DNA of 64,000 bases from Caproicibacter sp047777415 (GTDB lineage: Bacteria; Bacillota; Clostridia; Oscillospirales; Acutalibacteraceae): contig JBKEEO010000002.1 in assembly GCA_047777415.1 (NCBI GenBank), forward strand, positions 1 to 64,000. The letters run 5' to 3'. The position numbers and the translations under genes are program-made. Positions 43,101-50,235 of the stretch are shown one piece after another; within the stretch, counting starts at the first letter, position 1; each line of letters begins with the position of its first letter. The notes under the pieces are model-generated. The model made no database searches and was not told where the DNA came from. It was given only the letters and a program-made list of their open reading frames with translations.

Positions 43101-43889
43101 AGCATTGTATGCGATGGTTCCGGCGGGAACGGTCAGAGTCAGCGTATAGGTGATGATTTCCCCGACCCGTACCGTTTCATTGGATACGCTTTTTTCAAGA
43201 AGCAGGGAGGGCAGTACCAAATCGACGGTGTTAAATGTCGTTGGGCCATAGACCACCACGGGACTTGTTGCAGTCGCGGTGAATGTGGCGGAAGTTGTAT
43301 TTTCAATGGTACTCTGTGCTGCGGCCCCCGGTAACACGGTTACGGCAAATACTGCGCTGTAAGAGGTAGAGGCGGGAATGGAGTCGATGCTCCAGTTTAC
43401 GGTGCCGCCCGTATGCGTGATGATACCTGCTGCAGGCGGAGTGACACTCCCGTTAAATTGCAGATACGGACTTAAAACGTCGTCTATGCTCACGTTATAA
43501 ATCGTATTCGAACTCGGGTTTGTGGCGGTAAACTGATAATAGACCACATCTCCCACGGAAACATCAACGGGGGCGGTTGTAAATGATGCCGGAACGCCGG
43601 TGGTAAAATTCCTTTGCTGCTTTTCAACGGTTATGCTGCTGTCCGTTACAAAGACTCCAACTTCTGCATTCTGCGGAGTGCCCGCAGGGCCTCCGGGAGC
43701 GATGTTCCACTCGATGGTGGACGAGTTTATCTGTTCCTCCTGCGGCGACGATGCGATGCTGTCTATCACCGCGTCAAAGGTATAGACAATGGTTACCTCT
43801 CCTCCAGTGGCGTCAACGGTTCCCTCAGACGGGAAAGTCAGGGTCGGCGAGGAAACAGGTACCCCGTTTCTTGTCAGACTGTTAGGCAC
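37176..43889 (-). CDS. Middle segment of the giant DUF11 protein (2237 codons)
   Basis: Open from just after the TAA at 43896 to a stop inside IS256 (the last residues DRVQ come from the element). A GTG at 43889 could in principle start it, but there is no ribosome site, so it is probably a fragment. It holds eight of the eleven K-x-Q-R-N/T modules, the ~1.68 kb tandem duplication, and a near-total lack of cysteine until its last ~230 residues, where cysteines appear in ATCGGTF, RECDS, AVCGT, AMCCNSRC and LPCGL. Other strands here contain long antisense frames without support. Confidence 0.75.
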   Translation of the reverse strand: MPNSLTRNGVPVSSPTLTFPSEGTVDATGGEVTIVYTFDAVIDSIASSPQEEQINSSTIEWNIAPGGPAGTPQNAEVGVFVTDSSITVEKQQRNFTTGVPASFTTAPVDVSVGDVVYYQFTATNPSSNTIYNVSIDDVLSPYLQFNGSVTPPAAGIITHTGGTVNWSIDSIPASTSYSAVFAVTVLPGAAAQSTIENTTSATFTATATSPVVVYGPTTFNTVDLVLPSLLLEKSVSNETVRVGEIITYTLTLTVPAGTIAYNAVVSDTLPSQQLYMGSATRNGVPVLPAQTGQTITFNTESVIDATAGEVVIVYTFNARPTVGSNTSPYTQVQQNNATVNYDIDTEGTPVVSSTAQQDITVSRPFVELLKEQRTVTGGTGFTANDISVLAGDVVQFRLTATNSGSSEAYQVVLTDVLGDFLQYNGVVSSTNGTVVYDSGTKTLTWTLDTIAADSAETLVFAAQILPGISAGDTNSNLASALYDSDPQTPIEFGPTVSNTVQQIYPNVQITKSADPVNASVGDIITYTVHFLLPNGTVAYNAQFTDVIPIGQTYHNNATLEGVPIVPEQVSGQFVAFPLVPFADATGGALDFTYQFETVVVSANVDPVTLTETQTNEARGHWYLDPETPAPPVDDTADVIVTNSGITVGKEQRNVTTGGSFTADPINAFQDQIVEFALTVTNSGPNTVYDVILSDVLSANLAFVSGVSVPSGTVTHSGESAGGTVTWTVPSMNAGESLTAVFSVRVLVGTLTTIENYASSSFRIAPDNPTRYGTTQVTNTTEIDVLPPLSFVKTTSKSTATIGDTITYTLTVEIPSGVSAYDVQVIDTLTPEQQYVPGSWSPGTPTVTGTEISYTEPTSPLTGPMTLVYTFDAVVISANLQAPYSQIQRNKAEVLWNIEPSGPAAPPVSDFAEVTVLVPHLTSLKEQRNVTQGGAFTTAPLLGVETDDVVEYRITLTNDGAGTAYNVVTSDPLDPSLTFTSVVAPPPGTVVSSVPLGDPDGTITWTEATLAAGASVTLTFSVLVNAGPAPGTGVFNQTSSLYDTAAQNPTTLGPVLSNQVGFNYSNPVMVKTVAPQNVFVGDTITYTVAFTIPDGNVAYDVQVTDLLPAGQSYVPNTLTRNGVPLLSSPTLTFPNEGTVDATAGAVTVTYTFDAAVDSIAVSPHEEQVNTATLNWNIAQGGPAGAPQTGTVTVNATDSDIVLSKAQRNFTTGIPAAFTTEQISVSVGDVIYYELSVTNPSELYPVYNVSAEDELSTLLRFDGLTAPPDSGVIVHSGESAGGTVRWRINSIPPLTTYKAVFAVTVLAGGGAQSTIPNNFNAVFTADDVEPLILYGPRVSTTVLAQLPPLQFEKTATEQTAGIGDTIHYRLTVTIPNGVSAYDVQVIDTLTPEQQYVSGSWWPGTPTVTGTEISYTEPVSPLTGPMTLVYTFDAVVVSGNLQAPYTQIQRNKAEVLWNIEPSGPAAPPVSDFAEVTVLAPRLTSLKEQRNVTQGGAFTTAPLLGVETDDVVEYRITLTNDGAGTAYNVVTSDPLDPSLTFTSVVAPPPGTVVSSVPLGDPDGTVTWTEATLAAGASVALTFSVLVNAGPAPGSGVFNQASSLYDTAAQNPTTLDPAVSNQVGFNYSNPVMVKTVAPQNVFVGDTVTYTVAFTIPDGNIAYDVQVTDLLPARQSYVPNSLTRNGVPLLSSPTLTFPNEGTVDATAGAVTVTYTFDAVVDSIAVSPLEEQVNSATLNWNIASGGPAGAPQTDTTTVYATDSDIILSKAQRNFTTGIPEEFTTEPISASVGNVLYYELSVTNPSELYSVYNVSAEDELSTLLQYDGLTAPPEAGVVIHSGESAGGTVRWRINSIPPMTTYKAVFAVTVLADNTQSTIPNNFNAVFTADDVEPLILYGPRVSNTVLAEKVPPFLELTKSVSSDVVLPGQVITYTMELIIPKGTIAYYPQLSDEIPVGQSYDGNAARNGVPVVPTVTEQTLTFQEERILDARNESIRITYTFDAKIDSLPPQNEIQTNQATVNWATDPQGTPGTPAQASVEVHVQSPNLIIEKEQRNATCGGTFTKDDIAVRECDSIEYRITVNNTGSAPAYNVVIQDILSQFNFFLRTNEISSGDARFIAFGNFVKWTLESIDAGAKKVLTFTVEAVCGTPAHAQTENFASVIYAADPETTVQIGPVSSNIVVQKYANLHLAMCCNSRCIRPWHIVTVHAAVAVMPGTAAYDVKFSGILPCGLQFAGNAKDRVQ
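38191..41500. repeat. Tandem ~1.68 kb duplication inside the giant gene
   Basis: 38191-39864 and 39865-about 41500 are near-identical: the same 10-mers recur 1674-1677 bp apart (for example CGGGAAGCAA at 38891 and 40568; CCTCGGTCCG at 38211 and 39885). The unit is about 558 codons, or four DUF11 domains. The shift of 3 bp is an in-frame codon difference. A more divergent third relative lies at the TAA junction (about 43,500-44,900). The upper boundary is approximate. Confidence 0.85.
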
Positions 43890-43895
43890 ATAGCT

Positions 43896-46800
43896 TTACC
43901 CTGCGGGCAGGGTGTCGCTTACCTGAACATCATAGGCAATGTTGCCGTTTGGAATGGTGACGGATACCGTGTAGGTGACGGTATCGCCCACAAAGGCGCT
44001 TTCTTTGTCAATGGCCTTTGTGATAACAGGGTTGTTAAAGTTAAAGGCAACTTGGTTGGACAGTGTCGGCCCGAGGGTGGACGGGTTTACAAGCGCGGTG
44101 TCATATACCGTGGAGGTTTGGTCGGAAACGGCAGTTCCCGGAGCGGGCCCTGCGTTCACCAGAACCGAGAAAACCAGTACAGCGGATGCTCCCGCGGCGA
44201 GTGTGGATTCCGTCCAAGTGATGGTACCATCGGGGGTTCCGAGCGGTACCGATGATACCACGGTACCCGGCGGCGATGTCACAACGCCTGTATAGGTCAG
44301 GCTGGGGTCAAGCGGGTCGGACGTGACGACGTTGTATGCCGTACCGGCTCCGTCGTTTTCAAGCGTGATTCTGTATTCAACCGTATCGCTTGTTGCAACT
44401 CCGATGAGTGGGTCGGTGGTGAATCCTCCGCCCTGTGTGACGTTGCGCTGTTCTTTTCGGGCTGTGATATGGGGTGTGAGTACTTCAATATCGATTGTGT
44501 CCAGAACAGCGGGTGCCGAAGGCCCGGCAGGGGTTAAATCCCAAGTTAAGCGCGCTCTGTTGGGCTGTATCTGGGTGTAGGGCGGCGTTTGCCGTCCGCT
44601 TACTACGACGGTGTCAAAGGTGAATACAAGTGTTTGTGGTCCCACAATCGGAGTGACAGGTTCATTATAGATGACTTCGTTCGGTGTGGATGTCGGAACA
44701 CCCGGCGACCAGCTGCCGGAAACATATTCCTGCCCCACGGGGATTTCGTCTTTTAATTCCAAATTGTAGGCCACTACGCCGTCTGGAATCTCAACCGTCA
44801 GCGTATAGGTGACGGTATCTCCGATGGCGGCTGTGGCCGTTGAAGCGGATTTGACCAATTCCAAGGCCGGAATATCGATGGTCACTTGATTTGAAGCCGC
44901 GGGATAGGTGACGGGGTTTACATCGTTGGAATCGTAGGTTGCCGAGGCTAAATCATTGATTGCTGAGGACGCGGCGATTCCGCTGTTTACAGTCACCGCA
45001 AATTCCACTGTCGCGCTCTGTCCGCTGTCTAACTGCGGAATATTCCAAACGAGGGTAGCACCGGGAGGTGCCGCAGGAGGCGTGACCGTTCCCGCTGTTG
45101 GCGCGGCAACAATTCCGTTGTACGAAAGATCGTCGCTGAGTACGTCGTTTAAGTTGATGTTATAGGCCGGGGATGCACCGTCGGAAGTGATGGTAAATCT
45201 GTAATGAACAACGTCCCCCGGCAGCGCGGAGATATTCGCTGTGGTATAACTTCCGCCATCCGTGTCATTCCGCTGTTCTTTTAAAATGGTAATATGCGGT
45301 GTTCTGGCTGTAATGGACAATGATGTGTTACTGCTGCGCACAGATGAGCCGCCGGGCTGTATGGCCCATTCCACTCTGGCGGAATCTGTTTGAGTTTCCT
45401 CATACGGCGAAGTGTGAATAGCATCGGTAATTCTTGCGGTGAACGTGTAAATAATGGTTACGTCCCCGCCTGCCGCGATGATGTCCGGATTAGCAGGAAA
45501 TGTGATATTTTGCCCCGAAACAGCGGGTACAACCGGTGCAGCGGGGAGGGGCAGCTGTTGCCTTGTAGCCGGCCCGATATAGGTTTGCCCCACAGGCAGA
45601 ATATCGCTTACGGTGGGCGTGTATGCGGCGGTATTCTCCGGTACTCTTATCGTAATGCTGTAAGTGATATCGTCCCCGATTTCTCCTTCCGACAAAGAAG
45701 CGGTTTTTGAAATTCTGACTGCCGGAGCGCGCAGCTGTACTGTATTGGTTGTAAACGGCCCTTGGAGAAGTCCGAAACCATTGTTATTTGTGTTGTAAAT
45801 ATAGGTGGCACGGTTCGGAATCCTTCCGCTGGCAGGAACACCCGAAAGTGCATTGACGCTGAAAATCAGCACGGCAGTGCCGGACGCAGCAATTTCGGGA
45901 ATATTCCATACGAGAGTTCCTCCCGTCACGGCTGCCGAGCCATTGGTTACCGTAACAGAGCCGACAACATAGGACAGAAGCGGATCGATGACATCCGTAA
46001 TGACCGAATCATACGCGGTTTCCGTTCCGTTGTTTTGTACGGAAATTCTGTACTGGATAACGTCGCCGGGAGTATAGCTTCGGAGACTTGTGGTAAAGTT
46101 TCCGCCCGTGGTGGCATTGCGCTGCTCTTTGGTTGCGGTTAAAGACGGCGTTCTAACCTGAAGTACCTCCGATGTTGTGAATGGCTCTGCAGGGGTTCCT
46201 TGGTCGTCGATATCCCAGCTGACAGTGGCGTAGTCGGTTTGATAACTGATATACGGGGAAGCAAAAGTGCCGCCGGTAATCCTCACTGTGAATGAGTAAA
46301 TCATGGTGACCTCTGCCGCAGAGGCATCCACGAATGGGACGGCTGGGAACGTAACCGTTCCTCCGGATACGGTAGGAACGATGGGAACGCCGTCTTTGGT
46401 GGCACTTCCCACAATATAATCCTGCGTTGCGTCAGGAAAAACGTCTACCGTTTGCACATTGTATGCTGCCGTGCCTTCAGGGACGGTCACCTGAAGAATA
46501 TAGGTGACTGTGTCGCCGATTTTTGCAAAGACAGGCGTAATCAGTTTAGAGATCACGAGGCCTTCCGTATTTAAAACGGCGCTGTCCGTGAAAGGATCGC
46601 CCGGAAACTGATAAGATCGGCTGGGCTGGGAGTACGGTCTTTGCAGGATGGCTTCGTTAACCAGTGTGGAACCTGCTACAACCGTGGGTTCCACCACGAC
46701 CTCATAACTGAAGGTCAGGCTTTCGCCCGGCGCCAGTTGACTGATTGTCATGGAAACATTTTGCCCGGAAAAGACCGGTGTCGTATGAGTTCCCGTCCCG

Positions 46801-48749
46801 GTTACACTGAAAACCCCGTTAGAAGTCAGATTATCCGGAATGACATCGGTTAGGTCCATTTCAAACGCGTCTGTTACCGTTAAATCTTCATTCTGTGGGT
46901 TTGATACCGTAATGGAATAGGTATAGATTTCGCCTGCTTTTATTGCGGTTACATCGGGGCCGGAAACCGTTTTTTCAAATTCGATATTCGGCTCACCGAA
47001 TAATACTTCCACCTGGTCCCTGTCGCTGTACGCAAATTCTTCCGTGTTGCTGCCCGCTAATTTTGCAAGATTATTTCTCGCTCCGGTAAATTCGATATCC
47101 TGTACGGGAACTTTGAAGGTGGCCGTCCATAGGGTGTCCCCGGGCAGGGTGCCAAGGTTCCATCTCAATCCATTGGGGGAGACGGTAACAAGATCAAAAG
47201 GTTCGGAAAGGGTTCCTCCATAGGTAATGGGAAGAGATGTGGTGAGAGGGCCCATATTTTCGGGTGCGTATTCATCAATTTCAATATCTCTCTGCTGTGC
47301 GTTCAGGCCGATGGAACTGTATGTGATGCGGAATTCCACCTCATCACCTGGTGCGGCAACATCATACGACTTGGCAGTGCCGTCCTCGTAGTAATAGCCC
47401 AGCAGTTCTTTTGTGATGCTTGGAATCGTTACCATGATACTCGCTTGGCTGCTGTCCGGCGTTGTTGTTCCGGAGGTTGGGTTAAGGCCGTTGATATCTG
47501 CGATATTTCCCAGTGAGTCATCGGCACTCACCGGCCCCTCCACGGAATAGGATGCGTCCGTTGTGGTATTAAAGGTGATACTGCCTGAACTCCCCGCTGA
47601 CTGCAGTCCCAGATTCCACACCAATTCCGTGGTGCCGTCGGGATTGACCGTTACGGAACTCGGCGCTATGGACGCCGAGCCGTCCTCATAGCTTTGCCCG
47701 TTGCCGATGGTGTCGGTTATCACAAATGAGTCGATATCATCATACTGATTGATTCGGTAGGTCAGGGTATAGTGATTGAGCTGGCCAATCTCCGTTGTTT
47801 CAGATGCGACACTTTTGTAGATGACCGCGTCCATAGCGTTTGTGACTGTGGAAGCCTCCACAGGGCCGGACAAACCGTCCAGAACCGCCACGTTGGTTAG
47901 TTCTTCCATATGAGGGATTCTTTCGCCGGTATTTTCCTCACATGCCACGGTGTAATTATCCCATATCGCCGCTTCAAATGTGATGACGTTTACACTGCTT
48001 TCCGATAGGGTGACCGTGCCCCAGTCCAACGTCACAAAGCTCTGGCAGTCAGGGCCGGGGCTTGGGATCGTGACGGTTGGCGAGGACAATGCTGCCGCGT
48101 CGGGTCCGCTCACGGATAAATTATTAAGGTAGCGCACGCCGTTGGGCAGGTTGTCGACTAATGTTACATTGGAAGGCATGCGGCTGTTATTCCTCACCGT
48201 TAGGGTGTACTCATACGGCCACAGCGGCTCCGTTTCGGGAATAAACAGGCCGGCGCCTTTCGGCATTTTACTCGGTGCCGTCTTAATAAGACTGTACCGT
48301 AAGGGAATGTAATTGGAGGAATCTGTTTTTGTGATTTCCTCATTCCCTGGGTCATCGTTTCCCCTCGGCAACGTATCAACGGTGGCATTTAGCACCACAG
48401 CCGATATCGGTACATCGAAAGGCACAGATTCTCCCGTTTCTCGAAATGTTTCGTCTGCCTGCAAAGTTGCCTGAAACAGAAAATCAACTTCATTGGGGGC
48501 AAGATCCTTTATGTTGGTCCAACTGACAATAATGGTTCCGTTAGGCCCGGATACAACGGAAGTTGGCGCAATGGTGCTGCCAACAAAAGATACTCCGTCC
48601 GGGAGAATCAGTTCCGCTGAAAGGTTATACCCCCTGTCAACGGTATTTGTATTTGTAAAAGACATACTGACATTGCTGTTCATCCCCACCACGATTCCAA
48701 TCGGATTGGGGGAAAGGCTTATGGTAAAATCAGAAGGCTGGATTGCCAC
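43896..48749 (-). CDS. N-terminal segment of the giant DUF11 protein (1617 codons)
   Basis: Starts with GTG at 48749, the only start after an in-frame stop just upstream; the ribosome site (AAAGTGAG) is weak. It begins MAIQPSDFTISLSPNPIG with no signal peptide. The first ~800 residues are more divergent DUF11-like domains with two cysteines (PDCQSF, ACEEN); then come regular modules with KEQRNATTGG, KEQRNDTDGG and KEQRNVTQGG. It ends at TAA in ...VSDTLPAG. If translated alone, the product would be a 1617-residue truncated protein. Confidence 0.8.
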   Translation of the reverse strand: MAIQPSDFTISLSPNPIGIVVGMNSNVSMSFTNTNTVDRGYNLSAELILPDGVSFVGSTIAPTSVVSGPNGTIIVSWTNIKDLAPNEVDFLFQATLQADETFRETGESVPFDVPISAVVLNATVDTLPRGNDDPGNEEITKTDSSNYIPLRYSLIKTAPSKMPKGAGLFIPETEPLWPYEYTLTVRNNSRMPSNVTLVDNLPNGVRYLNNLSVSGPDAAALSSPTVTIPSPGPDCQSFVTLDWGTVTLSESSVNVITFEAAIWDNYTVACEENTGERIPHMEELTNVAVLDGLSGPVEASTVTNAMDAVIYKSVASETTEIGQLNHYTLTYRINQYDDIDSFVITDTIGNGQSYEDGSASIAPSSVTVNPDGTTELVWNLGLQSAGSSGSITFNTTTDASYSVEGPVSADDSLGNIADINGLNPTSGTTTPDSSQASIMVTIPSITKELLGYYYEDGTAKSYDVAAPGDEVEFRITYSSIGLNAQQRDIEIDEYAPENMGPLTTSLPITYGGTLSEPFDLVTVSPNGLRWNLGTLPGDTLWTATFKVPVQDIEFTGARNNLAKLAGSNTEEFAYSDRDQVEVLFGEPNIEFEKTVSGPDVTAIKAGEIYTYSITVSNPQNEDLTVTDAFEMDLTDVIPDNLTSNGVFSVTGTGTHTTPVFSGQNVSMTISQLAPGESLTFSYEVVVEPTVVAGSTLVNEAILQRPYSQPSRSYQFPGDPFTDSAVLNTEGLVISKLITPVFAKIGDTVTYILQVTVPEGTAAYNVQTVDVFPDATQDYIVGSATKDGVPIVPTVSGGTVTFPAVPFVDASAAEVTMIYSFTVRITGGTFASPYISYQTDYATVSWDIDDQGTPAEPFTTSEVLQVRTPSLTATKEQRNATTGGNFTTSLRSYTPGDVIQYRISVQNNGTETAYDSVITDVIDPLLSYVVGSVTVTNGSAAVTGGTLVWNIPEIAASGTAVLIFSVNALSGVPASGRIPNRATYIYNTNNNGFGLLQGPFTTNTVQLRAPAVRISKTASLSEGEIGDDITYSITIRVPENTAAYTPTVSDILPVGQTYIGPATRQQLPLPAAPVVPAVSGQNITFPANPDIIAAGGDVTIIYTFTARITDAIHTSPYEETQTDSARVEWAIQPGGSSVRSSNTSLSITARTPHITILKEQRNDTDGGSYTTANISALPGDVVHYRFTITSDGASPAYNINLNDVLSDDLSYNGIVAAPTAGTVTPPAAPPGATLVWNIPQLDSGQSATVEFAVTVNSGIAASSAINDLASATYDSNDVNPVTYPAASNQVTIDIPALELVKSASTATAAIGDTVTYTLTVEIPDGVVAYNLELKDEIPVGQEYVSGSWSPGVPTSTPNEVIYNEPVTPIVGPQTLVFTFDTVVVSGRQTPPYTQIQPNRARLTWDLTPAGPSAPAVLDTIDIEVLTPHITARKEQRNVTQGGGFTTDPLIGVATSDTVEYRITLENDGAGTAYNVVTSDPLDPSLTYTGVVTSPPGTVVSSVPLGTPDGTITWTESTLAAGASAVLVFSVLVNAGPAPGTAVSDQTSTVYDTALVNPSTLGPTLSNQVAFNFNNPVITKAIDKESAFVGDTVTYTVSVTIPNGNIAYDVQVSDTLPAG

Positions 48750-48897
48750 GACATTAACTCACTTTCTTCTATAACGCTGCATGATATGCCCATGTATGCT
48801 ATATTTTATTCTTGATGTGCGGCATGGGTGAATTAGCGTATATTATGTGAAGGCCGTGGTTCTTTTTTTACCTGTTTTTTTGTAACACGATTTTATC

Positions 48898-50104
48898 TTA
48901 AATTGCAATAACAAATTGAACACTTTCACTGGATAAAGTTATCTACGGGTTTAAAGTATAAATTCTGTCCAGTTGAGCATCAAACAGTTCCTCAGGGGTC
49001 TGATAACCTAATCGTTTCCTAGGCGTGGCGTTTATCTCGTCTGCAAACATTAAGATTTGTTCGGCGGTAAAGCCATTGATGGAGCGACCCTTTGGGATAT
49101 ATTTTCGTAGTATGCGATTGGTCCTCTCATTTACAGGTCGTTCCCAAGCAGAATAGGGATGAGCAAAGTAGATTGCCGTGCCTAGTTCTTCAAAGGCTGA
49201 AAATGCCGCAAACTCACTGCCGTTATCTGTGGTAATACTGCGAAACACCTGCGAAAATTTCTCGCCATACTGTTCCTTTAGCTGTTCCATGGCATTGGCA
49301 ACACCGGTGGTTGTTTTGCCGTCAATTCGAATTGAAAGATAATATCCTGTCAGGCGCTCTACAATGGTAAATACAACTGCCTCACCGCTTCTTTTTCGGC
49401 CCAGTACCGTATCAGATTCCCAGTGTCCAAATGTGTTTCGCTCTGCTACCTCAGGTGGCCGCCAATCAATGGATTTCCCATTGATACGCTTAGAAAGCCG
49501 TGGTTTTCTGCGAGAATGCCTATTTAATACCTCAGGAAGTTCAAATAGCGTGAGCGGTAATTCCCCTTTCCACAGCATATGATATAGAGTTTTTGTACAT
49601 GGGATTTCCTTGGCTGGAAAACGATGTTCGCTTCGGGCCCGCCCTACGCACTCATCAAAAGACCAATTATGCTTACGAACCTTTTTAACCATCCAACGGA
49701 TGAAGTCGGAGTTCCTGGATACCGTTCTAGGGCGATGGCAACGACTGCGATTCGCTTTGTAGACTGCAGCTCCACGTTTGGCTGAGTAGCCGGGTTTGCG
49801 ACCTCGGCCGGAGTATTCCGGTGTGCCACGTCGTAGTTCATAGCCCACGGTAGAGGGGCTGCAATTGATTGCGCGAGCAATCTTTCGATTGCTAAATCCC
49901 ATCTTCTTTAACTGTTGGATTGCGCCACGCTCTTCTGCTTTAAGATGCTGTCCCCTCTTGCGTTCTTCGATATTTATGATAGAATGGTTCTTGTCCATAG
50001 TGTTCAGGCCTTTCTGTCAGTATTTAGTGTGGTAACTTTATCCTAACAGTTCCCTGTGCGCTATGGGATCTTTTTATGTGTTCAATTTGATTTTACAATC
50101 TACC
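48898..50104 (-). mobile_element. IS30-family element, copy B (1207 bp)
   Basis: Ends TTAAATTGCAATAAC... and GGTAGATTGTAAAATC... share the inverted core CAAATTGAACAC. Flanked by an unusually long 14-bp direct repeat AACACGATTTTATC (48884-48897 and 50105-50118). It sits 149 bp upstream of the giant gene and 14 bp from the gdhA terminator. Confidence 0.9.
48943..49998 (-). CDS. IS30-family transposase (copy B)
   Basis: 351 residues, intact, with the same helix-turn-helix and DDE motifs as copy A (WESDTVLG, TTDNGSEF, NERTNRILRKY). About a dozen residues differ from copy A, so the two insertions are not from the same very recent burst. Confidence 0.94.
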   Translation of the reverse strand: MDKNHSIINIEERKRGQHLKAEERGAIQQLKKMGFSNRKIARAINCSPSTVGYELRRGTPEYSGRGRKPGYSAKRGAAVYKANRSRCHRPRTVSRNSDFIRWMVKKVRKHNWSFDECVGRARSEHRFPAKEIPCTKTLYHMLWKGELPLTLFELPEVLNRHSRRKPRLSKRINGKSIDWRPPEVAERNTFGHWESDTVLGRKRSGEAVVFTIVERLTGYYLSIRIDGKTTTGVANAMEQLKEQYGEKFSQVFRSITTDNGSEFAAFSAFEELGTAIYFAHPYSAWERPVNERTNRILRKYIPKGRSINGFTAEQILMFADEINATPRKRLGYQTPEELFDAQLDRIYTLNP

Positions 50105-50131
50105 AACACGATTTTATCCGATAGAAGACGA

Positions 50132-50165
50132 AATCCTCCTGCCGCAGTTTTGCAGCAGGAGGATT
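50132..50165 (-). terminator. Terminator of gdhA
   Basis: AATCCTCCTGC / GCAGGAGGATT stem with a short loop, about 70 bp after the gdhA stop, with a modest T-run on the minus strand (TTTCGTCTT) and ATTTT on the plus. Confidence 0.8.
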
Positions 50166-50235
50166 TTCAGAGGAAGCTGTTTCTTTCAATAATTCGGTTT
50201 TATGTAGAGGAAGGATGCGTTTTATTCTTCCGCAC

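Larger units (their letters stand above)
35599..48749 (-). pseudogene. Giant DUF11-repeat gene (~3,936 codons), broken twice
   Basis: Three open segments on the minus strand belong to one gene: 48749-43899, 43895-37191 and 35858-35599. They share one frame. Removing the IS256 copy plus one 8-bp target duplication (1340 bp) leaves 11,811 nt, exactly 3,937 codons including the stop. The first break is a TAA (43898-43896) at a position that reads LPAGQSYVPN in the protein's other repeats. The second is IS256 near the 3' end. The protein would consist almost wholly of DUF11-type (TIGR01451/PF01345) beta domains, in alternating pairs of about 280-300 residues; eleven copies of K-x-Q-R-N/T mark one partner. 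No signal peptide, membrane segment or LPxTG is visible. Confidence 0.88.

Noticed and set aside
39064..43334. Several 100-210 codon plus-strand frames opposite the giant gene, some repeated (for example 39064-39555 and 40720-41232)
   Set aside because: They are antisense shadows that recur because the sense strand is repetitive; no ribosome sites and no recognisable protein features.
43896..43898. TAA reassigned to glutamine (alternative genetic code)
   Set aside because: Many well-supported genes in the window end in TAA with no sensible continuation, so these are nonsense mutations.
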